From positions 68,397,814 to 68,461,813 of the forward strand of contig CM063107.1 of the NCBI GenBank assembly GCA_031841125.1: a stretch of DNA of 64,000 bases. The letters run 5' to 3'. The number at the start of each line of letters is the position of its first letter. Within the stretch, counting starts at the first letter, position 1. This stretch comes from Acanthococcus lagerstroemiae (lineage: Eukaryota; Arthropoda; Insecta; Hemiptera; Eriococcidae). The notes beneath the pieces were generated by a model, which did not search any database, was not told the DNA's origin, and worked only from the letters and a program-made list of their open reading frames with translations. The position numbers and the translations under genes are program-made. Shown here one piece after another: positions 54,176-64,000 of the stretch.

Positions 54176-56979
54176 TTTGCAGTTCCACATTTGCAGTTAG
54201 ATCACATTTCGAAGGGAAACAAATAATATCAACCCCATAATATCGGTACAAGAGCATATAAAATGAAATAAAAAAATTAGCTTTGAGTTTGATTTGGCAC
54301 CCAATTTTGAAGAATGACATTTTCTAAGGAGCAGGCGGTAAACCGTCGGCTCACAAGGACAGTCCCCCCTAACCTTTTGAGCTTATGCATTTTGCTTGAC
54401 ACCCACATTCAGCGACTTCAAAACCCTATTTACGATAATGACGGTATTACCTATCTATAATTACTAGGTTCTGCACCCTCAATGGAGCCTTCAAAATGGG
54501 GATGTGAACCAAAACAATGTCATAAATGTATTTAGTGTCTCTGAGATCCGAGTTCAAATTGTTTTAATGCTTTTATTCGGCTTCTGTCGTCTGTAATGTA
54601 CGAAGTTCAAAACGTGTACTTTTTACCCCAATGTCAACACATGTCATTGACCTTTGAATTAACTTTTCTTCGAGATTCTCGATAGGTACTCCATCCTTAC
54701 ACGAATGAGAACGATTTCTTATGGTCAAACCAATTTTTCCGACCGAACTTAATTTTTGGGAAGTTTTAAAGCAAAATTACAGATTTACTGTGGAAAACAT
54801 GTTACACTTGACTTTACTGGTAGGACCCCTCAAAAATACTAATTGGCTGGTGGGTTTTCAGAACAAAAGGAACATGTTTAACTACTGAAGGTAAAACATT
54901 CCTAAGATAGCGAAATTGTGGACCACTGTAGTCCCGCAAGTAAGTATACAGAAATATTCCAAATACGTGACTGGGGTGGAGGGACAAAACTTATTCTGAT
55001 ATTCAGTTTTGTTTTTCCAATCAAATCAATGTTATCATCACCCAAGCATGACATTTTGATGATGCAGGCTAGTATAGGAGGAGGGTCAGAACTAAAATAC
55101 AGCGTTCGAAATCAAGGACTCGGAAATTCTGATTCTGAGTTCGACTCCGGTCTGTAGTGTCGGGAAAAGGGGGAGCAAATAAGAGCATTTCTCTGCTAAG
55201 CTGACAGGTATCCCTCTCCCGAAAGGTTTTATGCTTTCATATGCTCCAATAAACTAAAACCAAAATTTCATTCTACAAATAGTCGAGATGACTTGGTTTG
55301 AGAAATGGAACCAACTCCGTAGCCGCGACAATCTTCCCAAGAGGTCCGAGGGGGGAACTTATGGCAAGGTAATAATTTATACCTTCAAATTTCAATAAGC
55401 CAGCAAAATCAAAAGCTTTTTACCAGGCGTGACATGATGGGGATATTACACCCTCATAAATTTCCGTGTTGGAATTTTCTGCTGCTGTCAGAAATGAGAC
55501 AGCGGAAATCATACTTTCTCACTTTCTATTCTTTAACTGAAAATTGTGTACGTTTTTGTTACCATTTTCCCCCATCACACCTCAAGAAAAAGTTGCTAGC
55601 GCTGACCCTGCCGACCCTGAGTGAAAAGCTCTTGTTTTCGACCGTTTACTTGGAGACCTCGCTCCAAGTTATCCCCAGACCCAAAGTGACCTTTTGGGAA
55701 AAGGATCACAGTGAAGATGGTTCGATTTCACAAAACTAGTCATTTATACCACGGCCAACGCGAGCGAGAAAGAGTGGGGGAAGCATCCCCTTTCACTCGT
55801 AAAATTATACCAGAAGTTAGGAAATTCCTTCACTCGGAAAATCAGAACAGTTATTGTTTTTCTTTATTATATAAAGAACTTTTGTAACATTTTAGTCGTT
55901 GTTCAATCGTCTGGAAAGTCAAGGCATTGCGTCGGCCAGAAAAATTAAGTACATAAGGAGCTTTTATCAGCTGAAATTAGCAAAATTTGAGTAGGGATTT
56001 TTCGTGTCTACATCAGCTCTGATTTCTACCGTTTACATGGTGAAATTACGTTTCCGGGTTTACATGGAAACCGAATCGAACATCTGATGAGATGATGAGA
56101 TGTTCGCAAGTAACGACCCAAAGAAACCCTATTCCGATAGTTTTTCGAAACTTTCCCATTAAAACTTCTAAAGCTGGAGGTAAGTTCGAGCCTCTCTTTC
56201 ACGGGAGAGGGCATTTTTTCACAAGAGGAAATTAAACTTTGCTTCAAAGATATAATATATTTGTGTCGCATATCGATCCGACCACCCGTTCAGTGAATGA
56301 AGGAAGGAGGGGGAGGCTCAGTTGTGAAATACCTATATCTCACTATTTCTGATCTCGTTCAGAATACACTGAGTTGCTAATGATGTGTTGTTTTCCCACT
56401 TTTCTGTGGCTGTGACTGTTCATAGGTACACGTTCCATTGTAAGGACTTCAAAGCAACATCTTTCTCCCCTTCTGCTGTCAGGTAAACTGTGAGGAAAAC
56501 AAACAAACACCTAGGCTTTTTGTGAAATTAAAAAAAAAATGAAAGGGGAATTCTTTCTTTTGAATGCGCTAACTTCCTTCCCACGTATACCGTCATGATT
56601 CTTTCCTTTTTAGGGGTGGGGGTTAGAGGTGAGGGGGGGGGGAAATCTTAATTTTTCCAACTGAATACGCAAATTTATCCGACTAAAAATCCGATTTTCT
56701 AACTGAGAAATATTTTAGAAAATATCGAGCAAAAAAGGAAAGAAAGGAAAAAGGGGTCAATATTGGCAAATTCTATTGCGGACTCAATTTTGCCGGCTGC
56801 AAAAATTTCTAGAATCGACAAGAAGAAAAAATCAATAAAATGGCTGGAGACTTGATTTTGTCAACTGAGGGTCGATTTTACAAAATTTTCTAGCCCCGAA
56901 ATATGCTGGTGGTCCCTCATTTTCCATTGGTATGTTTCTGCTGCTTTGAATGTTGTTGTATTCTTCTATCAATGATACT
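54176..56979. other. 2.8 kb without recognisable genes or bounded elements
   Basis: The longest frame (55434-55739) has no domain. G-rich and C-rich short runs occur (55150, 56280, 56610-56640). I could not support any feature. Confidence 0.35.
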
Positions 56980-57125
56980 AGTATACATGAGGCGCAAATA
57001 AGGGTGGGATTAGGAGAGCATACTGAAAAATTATACGAACGAAAAAATTTTCCGCCTTATTTTGATAAGTCAGTTCACCCGTGATCCTCCCCCCCCCCCC
57101 AGGCTGGCTATTTATGCTACTGTAG
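56980..57125. mobile_element. possible MITE with GGCGCAAATAAGGG end
   Basis: GAGGCGCAAATAAGGGTGGG at 56990 and a C run followed by CAGGCTGGCTATTTATGC at 57110 resemble the ends of the 17.7-kb element, but pairing is weak. Confidence 0.35.
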
Positions 57126-57744
57126 GCTGATTTCGGTACAGTTCAATAACCAAGATTTAGAAGGAGCGGTAAAGTGATTTTAATCAGTGTCATCATTTTT
57201 CTTTCAGTTCTGATTTTTCAATCATGTCTGAAGATACGAGAGAATTTTCACACATTTTGAAAATCAAAATAGAAAATTATTAATCTTTCGACAATAGTTG
57301 TTAGTTTCTTCGGGCTGTCTCTCTGTCAATATTACCGCTGTCACCTACTTGGGCTTGTACTGTGAGAAAATCATTCGGCCCCTTAAAGCTTACCACATCT
57401 GATTGTAAGAACTTCTCAAAATCAATTTTCACAAAATTCTAATCAATATTTAATGGTTTAGCTCGGTGCCAGAATTCTTCGACGTGATGGATTTTCATGA
57501 TGTTAACCCCGAAAAAATGATAAAAAACTTCAGTTGCGAGTAAAATGAGCAATATTTGTTTCAGTTCTCATAATTTCCGTTAAAAAATTATGTTTTGGAT
57601 ATTCACGGGGGAAGGAGGGCTATCCTCCCAATGTTCCTCCTTAAAAATGGCTACGCTGATTGCTATTACTTCTCATTTAGTTTGAATTTTGCTATAAAAT
57701 ATTTTCGACCTCATTGAGTTATGTTTCACCTCTGATGCAACGGT
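57126..57744. other. no gene seen
   Basis: AT-rich, non-coding. Confidence 0.35.
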
Positions 57745-57935
57745 AGGCTTGTCAATAACCGAATGGTTAACCAAAACATTCAGTTATTTTACTCCGGCTA
57801 ACCGGTTATTTTCGGTTATTTTTAAGTGCAAAAAATTACCGAATAACCGTGGCCTATACATGTCTGCAATAACCGAGAGCGTTAGCTCTAAGCTCTATTC
57901 TGAATCTGAAAGTTTCAAAACTAGTTCACAATAGG
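57745..57935. repeat. GGTTATTCGGTTA/AATAACCG cluster
   Basis: AATAACCGAATGGTTAACC, GGCTAACCGGTTATTTTCGG and ACCGAATAACCG are clustered in both orientations within 150 bp, like the subterminal regions of hAT MITEs. Termini are not identified. Confidence 0.45.
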
Positions 57936-58094
57936 TAAATTCGTGCAATCAGGCCCACTTTCTCAATCTCTAGTTAGCGCTTATCTAGCGGTTACAGAAC
58001 CGGAGATTTGATTAGAGATCGAGAAAGTGGGCCTCAGAAATTTAGTAAGGTTGAAAATTCAGGTGTATTTCAGAATCGGAGACTGTTTTCTGGG

Positions 58095-58265
58095 AGGCCG
58101 GGGCAAAATTGTGAAAGTCCCCCCAACTGATCCAACTTCAAATTCCCAGGTATCAAAGCAAAAATAAACAAAAAACTTTTGGCTTGTTCGATTTTCCCAA
58201 CTTCTTAACTCAAAATTCCCAAGCATTCAAGTATCAAAGCAAAATTCGCTCAAGTACACATATAC
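58095..58265 (-). mobile_element. family B fragment, inverted
   Basis: AAATTGTGAAAGTCCCCCCA, CAAATTCCCAGGTATCAAAG, ACTTTTGGCTTGTTCGATTT and AACTCAAAATTCCCAAG are reverse complements of family B units. The CAGGGACG ends are missing. Confidence 0.65.
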
Positions 58266-58460
58266 TCAGTAATATGACGTCAAAGTAACAGGGGTGTATC
58301 ATACCTTAATGGGGGCTGCAGATTGCAGCTACGCAGCAAAGATCAAGATCAATTAGCACATGGTTAGAAGGAATCCGCTAGCGCTTCATAAGAGCCCGTG
58401 TTATAGAGTGTGACCAACATCTCACATTATGTGCATTAGTAGTAGTGCGTAAATGTAACC

Positions 58461-58588
58461 ATCAGCTGATCATAAGCGGAATTAGAAATTAGAAGCGTTG
58501 CGTGGAAGAAGGACCTTCGTCTCATAAGACAGATTGATCGAAGGTCCTTCTTCCACGCAGCGCTTCATCCGCTTACGATCAGCTGATC
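58461..58588. mobile_element. hairpin element, about 55-bp arms
   Basis: ATCAGCTGATCATAAGCGG and GCGTGGAAGAAGGACCTTCG pair with CGAAGGTCCTTCTTCCACGC and CCGCTTACGATCAGCTGAT around a 21-base loop. The inner 27-bp of the arms is nearly perfect and the outer part carries an AATTAGAAATTAG bulge on one side. Confidence 0.75.
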
Positions 58589-58618
58589 ACCTTATCACCT
58601 GTCGATGTTTGTCACAGG

Positions 58619-59008
58619 CAGGGATGCGGAAGACAAACGATACGGCTTCCGCTTCCGGCTTCTAGCCTCCAATTCTCATTTAGCTTCTCGCTTCTAGCTT
58701 CCGGCCTCAGTATATGAACTTCTAATTTCCAATTTTTTTTCGGCTTCTAGACTCCAGCTTCTTTTACTTATTCTTACCATTTCACTTTCACTAACCTTTT
58801 TTTTCTCTCTTTTTCTTCTACTTTTTTAGATTTAAAAAAAATCATAAAATAGTAAAAAGCCGATTGAAAGCTGAAAAACTTTCAGCTTCCGCTTCCGGCT
58901 CCCAGCTTTTAGCTCATTCATCTTCCAACTTCTGGCTTCTCAAAATTATCCGACAACTGCAAAAACTGCCACTTCTGACTTTCAGTTACCCGCTTCTCCG
59001 CATACCTG
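58619..59008. mobile_element. hAT-like MITE rich in GCTTCCGGCTTCTAGC
   Basis: CAGGGATGCGGAAGAC is mirrored by GCTTCTCCGCATACCTG. Flanks GTCACAGG (58611-58618) and GTTACAAG (59009-59016, counted from the G after CCTG) agree at 6 of 8. The interior repeats GGCTTCTAGCCTCC and GCTTCCGCTTCCGGCT words at both sides of a T-rich middle. Confidence 0.7.
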
Positions 59009-59059
59009 GTTACAAGATTCTGTAAACATTAACGGTCTATCATTCCTGTATGGTCTAAG

Positions 59060-59325
59060 CAGACAAAACTTGACTTTCAATTTGGGGGGCGAAGAAGGAA
59101 AATTTGCCGACAAATATTTTTTGAAAACTAAAAATTGGTCCACAAAATGTTTTGAAAATGAGCCGATTTTTCAACAAAAAATTTTTTTAATTTAAAAATA
59201 AAACCAACAACAAAAAACCAACAAACAAACGTTCTTGGAAAATGAAAAATTCAAATTAACCGTTTCAAAATTTGCCGATTGACAAATTATTGAGAGTATT
59301 TCCCCCCCCCCCCTCCATAGTTTCG
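59060..59325 (+). repeat. family A copy
   Basis: It holds GGAAAATTTGCCGACAAATA, TTTTGAAAACTAAAAATTGG, an AACAAACAAAC stretch, CAAAATTTGCCGATTGACAA, a C run and ends CATAGTTTCGTCCCTG. The CCCTG end resembles hAT-like termini, but the left end is unclear. Confidence 0.6.
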
Positions 59326-60009
59326 TCCCTGCAAATGCAGATTGAGACCTTATCCCCCGCACTCACATTTGCGCACATGAGCATACCCTTGTCTGGGAAG
59401 GTAAGCTGGGAGGATGTTAAGAATACTTCTGAGGAACACACAACTTCCTTTACATATTGAGATGGTCGTTATTTACTCTTGGTGATATTTTTTTCTGAAT
59501 TTCCTCAGATTCGTCTCCTAAATTGGTTTCAATAAAATCACAGAAAAGAAAATAAAAAAAAAAACCTACAAAGTTTCAGGTCGACCGGATTCAGGGAATC
59601 CGTGCCACAAGCTCCCTTTCGTTCTTATGGGAAAAACACATGGAGTTACTTTTGTTCCAGGCTAAATTTCCCTCCTATATTCACCAGGACCAAAGCCTGT
59701 AAATTAAACAACAGAGCATTGCTATCGGATTCAGCGTGTGGCAATTAAAAATAGGTCTTGTGCTTTCAACTTTTAGATTTTAATAAAATGTTCAACTTTC
59801 TCAAATTTCAGGTTCTAGGTCAAACAGAGAATCTAGTAAAAACAGAATAGTCACTGAAATTCGAAATTCAACGTTTGCTACCGACGTTCAGATTTTTGAA
59901 ATGTCTTCCATATTTTAGCTTTGTTTCAACCTTTCCGATCACGTTCGATAGTCAGCTTGAAACCTTCGGCTTTTGACTGACTAGGGAGTCCAGGGTACTC
60001 CATTTTCAG

Positions 60010-60275
60010 AAACGGAATTTGATTTTCAGTTTGAGGGGGTGGAGAAGAAAAATTTGCCGACAAATATTTCCTGAAAACTAAAAATTCGCCGATAAAATTT
60101 TTATTTATTTAAAAATTTGTTGATTTTTTAATTGGAAAAAAATAAAAAAACAAACAAACAAACAAACATTCATAAACAATGAAAAATCCAAATGAACAGT
60201 TTCAAAATTTGAGGACTGTCAAATTATTGGGGGGGGGGGGGGTCAACCACTCACATTTCCCTATAGTTTCGCCCC
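60010..60275 (+). repeat. family A copy in left arm
   Basis: Same order of words as 59060 (GAAAAATTTGCCGACAAATA, TCCTGAAAACTAAAAATTCG, AACAAACAAACAAACATTC, CAGTTTCAAAATTTG) but with a 13-G run in place of the C run and end CTATAGTTTCGCCCCTG. Confidence 0.65.
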
Positions 60276-60393
60276 TGGGTCTAAGGAAGGAATACGCACA
60301 ACTGAACTGGAATAAAGTTCCTTGTCGGTCGGAATTGGTCGGAAATAGGATGAAAGGCCAGCCAATAAACATAGCCATGTCAAAAAATAAAAA

Positions 60394-60560
60394 TAAACAC
60401 AAAAACCCTTTCGACTTGCTTATTGGATTTTCCCAACTTTTGATCCACCAACTGAGATTTCTCAACTCCGTCTAACTGAAATGGTGAATTTTCCTAACTA
60501 CTGAGTGAAAAATTCCTACAGGGGAAAAGTTCCCCTCTCCCCTTATCGGAACGTCCCTGT
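60394..60560 (-). mobile_element. family B fragment
   Basis: CTTTCGACTTGCTTATTGGA, TTTTCCCAACTTTTGATCC, AACTACTGAGTGAAAAATTC, CTACAGGGG and TCGGAACGTCCCTG are the reverse complement of a family B start. The distal units are missing. Confidence 0.7.
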
Positions 60561-60704
60561 GATTAAGATTATTAACTAAGGCTCTCCGCACTTCGTACGG
60601 GTAGAGACAGCCGCCATTTTCACTTATAACAAATTTTAAAAAATTATGCTCTGATTCAAAAATACTATTCTATGTTCTGCATAAACCTGTATACACTGGA
60701 AATA

Positions 60705-61014
60705 CAGTAGACACTAGACATTCGATTATCCAACACAATTGTGGAATGGAGACTGTCGGATAATACGAGTGTGATTTTTTTTTTGGTTTTTTGATGCGGT
60801 AGGCCTGAATAGTGGTAGTAGATTGATAAAGGAAGTACAGAACAGCAATGTTTGAACAAAATTTTATTATAAAATTGCAAAATGCATACATCGTTAGTCG
60901 GTTTGTTACTGTCGGATAATACGGAGAATTGTCCGATAATTGGAGTGCCGCATAATAGGGAGAAAATTCTTACTGTCGGATAAGCCGCAGTGTCGGATAA
61001 TCGAGTGCCTACTG
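60705..61014. mobile_element. pogo/Tigger-like MITE, TA flanks
   Basis: CAGTAGACACTAGACATTCG and the inverse of CGAGTGCCTACTG are the ends, each next to TA (60703-60704, 61015-61016). GTCGGATAAT or its variants occurs at least five times near the ends. TIR and TA target fit the pogo/Tigger branch of Tc1/mariner. No DDE frame is recognised in the 310 bp. Confidence 0.8.
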
Positions 61015-61334
61015 TAGTTTCGAAATCTGAAGATAAGTAAGAAAATATGAATTTTTCCATTTGATAAGAAATTAACAAATCAATTTTAATTCTTAACAAT
61101 TTTATTTTTATAGAATGGGTAGTAGCAAGTTCTGACTTGAGATTAAAATTATCAAGAAGAATGGAGACCTTTGATCAGTTCTGTGGTATGTTAGAGCTGA
61201 AATCTGATTACTTCAAATTTCAACCACATGGCGTTATCAGTCAAATGACCTACATATATTCTGTAAATGTGTAAATTTTAAAAACCTAGAATTTAGATTC
61301 TATTTATTTTATTATTTTTTTATTTTTTTAAGGC

Positions 61335-61585
61335 GCGCTACTAGAGACGAAATTATAGGGGGGGGGGGGTGAATTTGGCAGTCGACAAATTTTGAAACTG
61401 TTCATTTGAATTTTTCATTTTTTATGAATGTTTGTTTGTTTAATTCTTTATTATTATTTTTTCAATTAAAAAATATTTCGATTAAGAAATCGGCGAATTT
61501 TTGGTTTTGAAGAAATATTCGTCGGCAAATTTTTCTTCTCCACCTCACCATACTGAAAGTCAAATTTCGTTTCTGAAAATAGAGT
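61335..61585 (-). repeat. family A copy in right arm
   Basis: Inverted relative to the other two: GGCAGTCGACAAATTTTGAA, GTTCATTTGAATTTTTCAT, TATTCGTCGGCAAATTTTTC, GAAAGTCAAATTTCG. It starts with AGAGACGAAATTATAGG and a G run. Confidence 0.65.
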
Positions 61586-61990
61586 CCCCCGGGCTCCTGT
61601 CAGAGACTAGTCAGCAGAGCATGATTGGGTGGGGGCAATCCACTGGAGAACATTTAGCTTTCTCGCAAGGAGGTGGTCCTAATGTTTACTAACTGCATAA
61701 GCATAATATATCTAAGGGTAGGGGAAGTACTTTGCCGAATGGTTTGTTCTAGCTGAATACCGAACGTTATCTGAAAGGTTGAAACAAAACTGAAATGTGG
61801 AAGACATTTCGAAAATCTGAAAGTCGGTAGCAAACGTTGAATTTTAAATTTCAATGTGACTATTTTGTTTTTACTAGATTCTCTGTTTAACCTAGACTGA
61901 AATTTGAGGAAGTTAAACATTTTATTAAAATCTAAAAGTTGAAAGCAAAAGACCTATTTTCCAATGTCACAAGCCGAATCCGATAGCAAA

Positions 61991-62069
61991 TGAGGAGTTA
62001 TCTGTCATAAGGGCCCCTGGCAAATAGGAATCCTATATGCCAGGGGCCCTTTTGACAGATAACTCCTCA
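61991..62069. mobile_element. 79-bp near-perfect palindrome inserted in the right arm
   Basis: TGAGGAGTTATCTGTCATAA then GGGCCCCTGGCA pairs with TGCCAGGGGCCCTTTTGACA and GATAACTCCTCA with a single mismatch. Even the centre (ATAGGAATCCTAT) is self-complementary. The corresponding place in the left arm (about 59720, reverse strand GATAGCAATGCTCTG) lacks it, so this is an insertion. AAATG is found on both sides of the palindrome and once, as AATG, in the empty site. Confidence 0.85.
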
Positions 62070-62375
62070 AATGTTCTATTGTTTAATTTACGGACTTTGG
62101 TCCTGGTGAATATAGGAGGGAAATTAAGATTGGAACAAAAGTCAAGCTTGTGGCACGGATTCCTCTAATCCGATCGACCTGAATTGAAGGTTTTTATTTA
62201 TTTTATTTTTATTTTTTAATTTAATTGGAACCAATTTAGGAGACGAATCAGAGGAAATTCAGAAAAAAATATCGCCAAGAGTAAATAACGACCACCTTAA
62301 GGTGTAAAGGAAGTTGTGTGTTCCTCTCAAGTATTCTTAACATCCTGCCAGCTTACCCTCCCAGACTAGGGTATG

Positions 62376-63383
62376 GTGTGGTAGGACGTATGACGATGCA
62401 TGCGTGCCAAAGTGGCCCCTATGACACCGTACCCCCGGCCCCGGAAACTACCCTTTCGAGTATGGCATCGGTAGCCGGAGGGACTCTTTGAGGCCGGCCC
62501 GAGCCCCCATTTCGTCGTACTGCTTTCGGTGCGCGCGTCCTGCCAGAGCCACCATGGGGTTCCCTACTGCAGTGTTGCCAGTGAAAAGTCTGAAAAATGT
62601 GCTTGTCAGAGAACAAAAATGTGCCACTTCGCGCCACATGTCATTTTGTAGAATAAAGAATGGTAGAGCCGAATAGAGTTTAGAACGCGCATGATACATT
62701 ACATTCTTAGAGCACATTGCTGGCTATAGTTCATTTTCTCTTCTTTCTCTTACAACTTTCAAGTTCAAATCTAACTCTCTCTGAAATAATTTCATTTTTA
62801 TTTAGAGTACTTTTACATTATTTTCTTGTTAGTGTTCAGGTTCAACCAATCAATTACGATTACAAATTACAATACCGTTCTCTCGCGGAGCTACCACAAC
62901 ACCTTTAGGGCCTATAGGGTGTTCCCAAGTATTGATACTATCGATACCAAATTTTTTCGATACTTTAATATCATTAATCATTATGAATGATTAATAACAA
63001 ATCTTGCAGCCTGCAGCGAAACCGTCCTGTCCTGTAGTCGTGTACTACAGTGCAGACAACTAGAAGGGATTTTTTCATAAATGAATTATTATTTTCAATT
63101 CTGTGAAGAAAATTGCGTATTTTCCCTCAAGAAAAACGATTATCAACAGAAAATGTGCCACAATGTGCCATACGATCTTAATGTGCCACACAATGAGCCA
63201 CCAAAATATAAATATGCCAGTGTGGCTCAAATGTGCCACCACCGACAACCCTACTACTGACCGAGGTTCGCGCTCCTCAGGAGCACTAGCCTGGAATTCA
63301 GGTCAACCACAGCCGGACGCCCTTCCTCTTCACTCATCTCTCACCTCCTCGTCTTGGTACGCGTAGGGATGCAGGCCCCAAAC
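62376..63383 (+). mobile_element. family F element in right arm, 9-bp target duplication
   Basis: TAGGGTATG (62367-62375) and TAAGGTATG (63384-63392) flank it; the left arm shows the uninterrupted AAGGGTATG. F begins GTGTGGTAGGACGTATGACG and ends GGATGCAGGCCCCAAAC, is GC-rich and has no poly-A or clear inverted ends. It is split by the 62570-63253 insertion. Its class is unknown; the copy at 30.4 kb is collinear. Confidence 0.7.
62570..63253. mobile_element. TIR insertion in family F, ATGTGCCAC repeats
   Basis: The start CAGTGTTGCCAGTG is loosely mirrored by CACCGACAACCCTA. CTACTG flanks both sides (62564-62569, 63254-63259), and in the 31.9-kb F copy the sequence is uninterrupted there (CCCTACTGACTG). 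AATGTGCCAC occurs repeatedly near both ends. No protein frame. hAT-like by its CAGTGTTG start. Confidence 0.65.
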
Positions 63384-63441
63384 TAAGGTATGCTCATGTG
63401 CGCAAATGTGAGTGCTTGGGGGATAAGGCTCCAATCTGCAT

Positions 63442-63700
63442 TTTCAGAGATCCCGGGCTGCTTTGCAGCCCAACCCCCGCTGTCACTCGCTTCGCTCGTG
63501 CCGGCCTGCAGTATTTCGCAAGCTGGAAAAGGATAGGGTATCTCTGGTGAAACGTGAGATTAAGGTACAGGGGAGGCCACCAAGAATTTATCTCCACGGA
63601 GAGGAAAGAGGAGGTAGCTTTTAATGTTTAGTGTATAAAGAGCCCCCCCCCCCACCACAAGTCCTCCTCGTCCTTCACCACGACCTTCCTCTCCCCAGCT
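63442..63700. other. GC-rich relic with CTTTGCAGCCCAACCCCCGC
   Basis: GGGCTGCTTTGCAGCCC hairpin and CACTCGCTTCGCTCG resemble the end of the 16.4-17.1 kb block in inverse orientation. No gene. Confidence 0.4.
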
Positions 63701-64000
63701 CCCTCCTCCACCATGAACCCCCTCCCAATAGTAAGCTACCCCTGGAGAATTGAGCAATTAAGTGGCAGGATAGGCAACCCGCAGTGGGTTTTTTCTCCCG
63801 GAGGCGATGGCGGCGGCGGATTTTACTACGTTCCTTCTTTCACCATGAACCCCCTCCCAAGAGTAGGCTACCCATTGAAAAATGAGCAATTAAGGGGCAG
63901 GATAACCCGCAGCGTTTTTTTTTCAACCGGAGGCGGTGGCGGCGGCGGATTTTACTTTTTTAGTCTCTACAGGAGCTCCCACCTCCACCCAAAAGCTCCC
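63701..64000 (+). repeat. 132-bp tandem repeat at window edge
   Basis: CCATGAACCCCCTCCCAA occurs at 63711 and 63843, and the rest of the unit follows in each (GAGCAATTAAG.GGCAGGATA, ACCCGCAG.G, GGAGGCG.TGGCGGCGGCGG, ATTTTACT). A third unit may start beyond the window. The coding appearance (Gly/Pro-rich frames) is a repeat effect. Confidence 0.75.

Larger units (their letters stand above)
59326..63441. repeat. 4.1-kb inverted duplication, arms near 1 kb
   Basis: The left arm (59326-60275) is repeated in reverse complement in the right arm, in two pieces: 63441-63384 and 62375-61345. Matching landmarks in order are GCAGATTG, CACTCACATTTGCGCACATG, TAAGCTGG.AGGATGTTAAG, CACACAACTTCCTTTACA, TCTGAATTTCCTC, CCAGGACCAAAG, TTTAATAAAATGTT and the family A block. 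The spacer (60276-61344) holds a family B fragment and a pogo-like MITE. It could be one large inverted-end element or two repeats in opposite orientation. Confidence 0.75.

Noticed and set aside
1..64000. CRISPR arrays, rRNA genes, bacterial operons, integrated virus genomes
   Set aside because: No regularly spaced short direct repeats with unique spacers, no rRNA-like conserved stretches, no operon-like gene spacing and no capsid, protease or envelope-like frames were recognised.

Overview
The window is eukaryotic repeat-dominated DNA. GT-AG introns, a tRNA-derived SINE, RTE-type and R1-type LINE relics, hAT, MULE, Tc1/mariner-like and PIF-like elements and AT-rich non-coding DNA together suggest an arthropod, most likely an insect. 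I cannot name the species. I see no bacterial genes, CRISPR arrays, rRNA genes or intact long coding genes.

Probable host coding sequence is confined to the left end, on the minus strand. One exon runs off the left edge (332 to 1). The last three exons of a second, separate gene lie between 6633 and 5823, with a CpG-rich tract further upstream that may be its first exon or promoter. Neither protein is recognised. A third open frame (37.9 to 35.6 kb, minus) is split by a 1.76-kb hAT-type element and becomes one continuous frame if the element and one target copy are ignored.

The rest is layered mobile DNA. Elements whose ends I could define from inverted termini plus target duplications: hAT-like with 8-bp duplications, exact at 33.2, 35.8, 48.8 and 52.9 kb and near-exact at 12.9, 17.7, 40.4, 50.2, 54.0 and 58.6 kb; an internally deleted MULE with an exact 9-bp duplication (26.5-27.7 kb); TA-flanked Tc1/mariner/pogo-like elements (22.2, 32.0, 39.8, 41.1, 45.9, 60.7 kb); a TAA-flanked element (33.4 kb); and two tRNA-Ser-like SINE copies (2.5 kb minus, 11.9 kb plus). 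Protein relics are an RTE-like LINE (46.2-48.3 kb), a second RTE-like piece (51.5-52.3 kb), an R1-like LINE tail (33.0-33.7 kb) and a ZMYM1-like hAT transposase (29.0-29.9 kb).

Nesting gives an insertion order at several places: two hairpin-type elements in the R1 relic; a hAT-like and a TA element in an F-family copy (30.4-32.3 kb); and in the right arm of a 4.1-kb inverted duplication (59.3-63.4 kb) an F copy, itself carrying another insertion, plus a 79-bp near-perfect palindrome, with the uninterrupted left arm showing the empty sites. Other structured repeats are GTTACCC/GGGTAAC arrays (13.8 and 25.5 kb), a 285-bp tandem array (49.6-50.8 kb), a G-rich minisatellite (16.4-17.1 kb) and a 132-bp tandem (63.7-64.0 kb).
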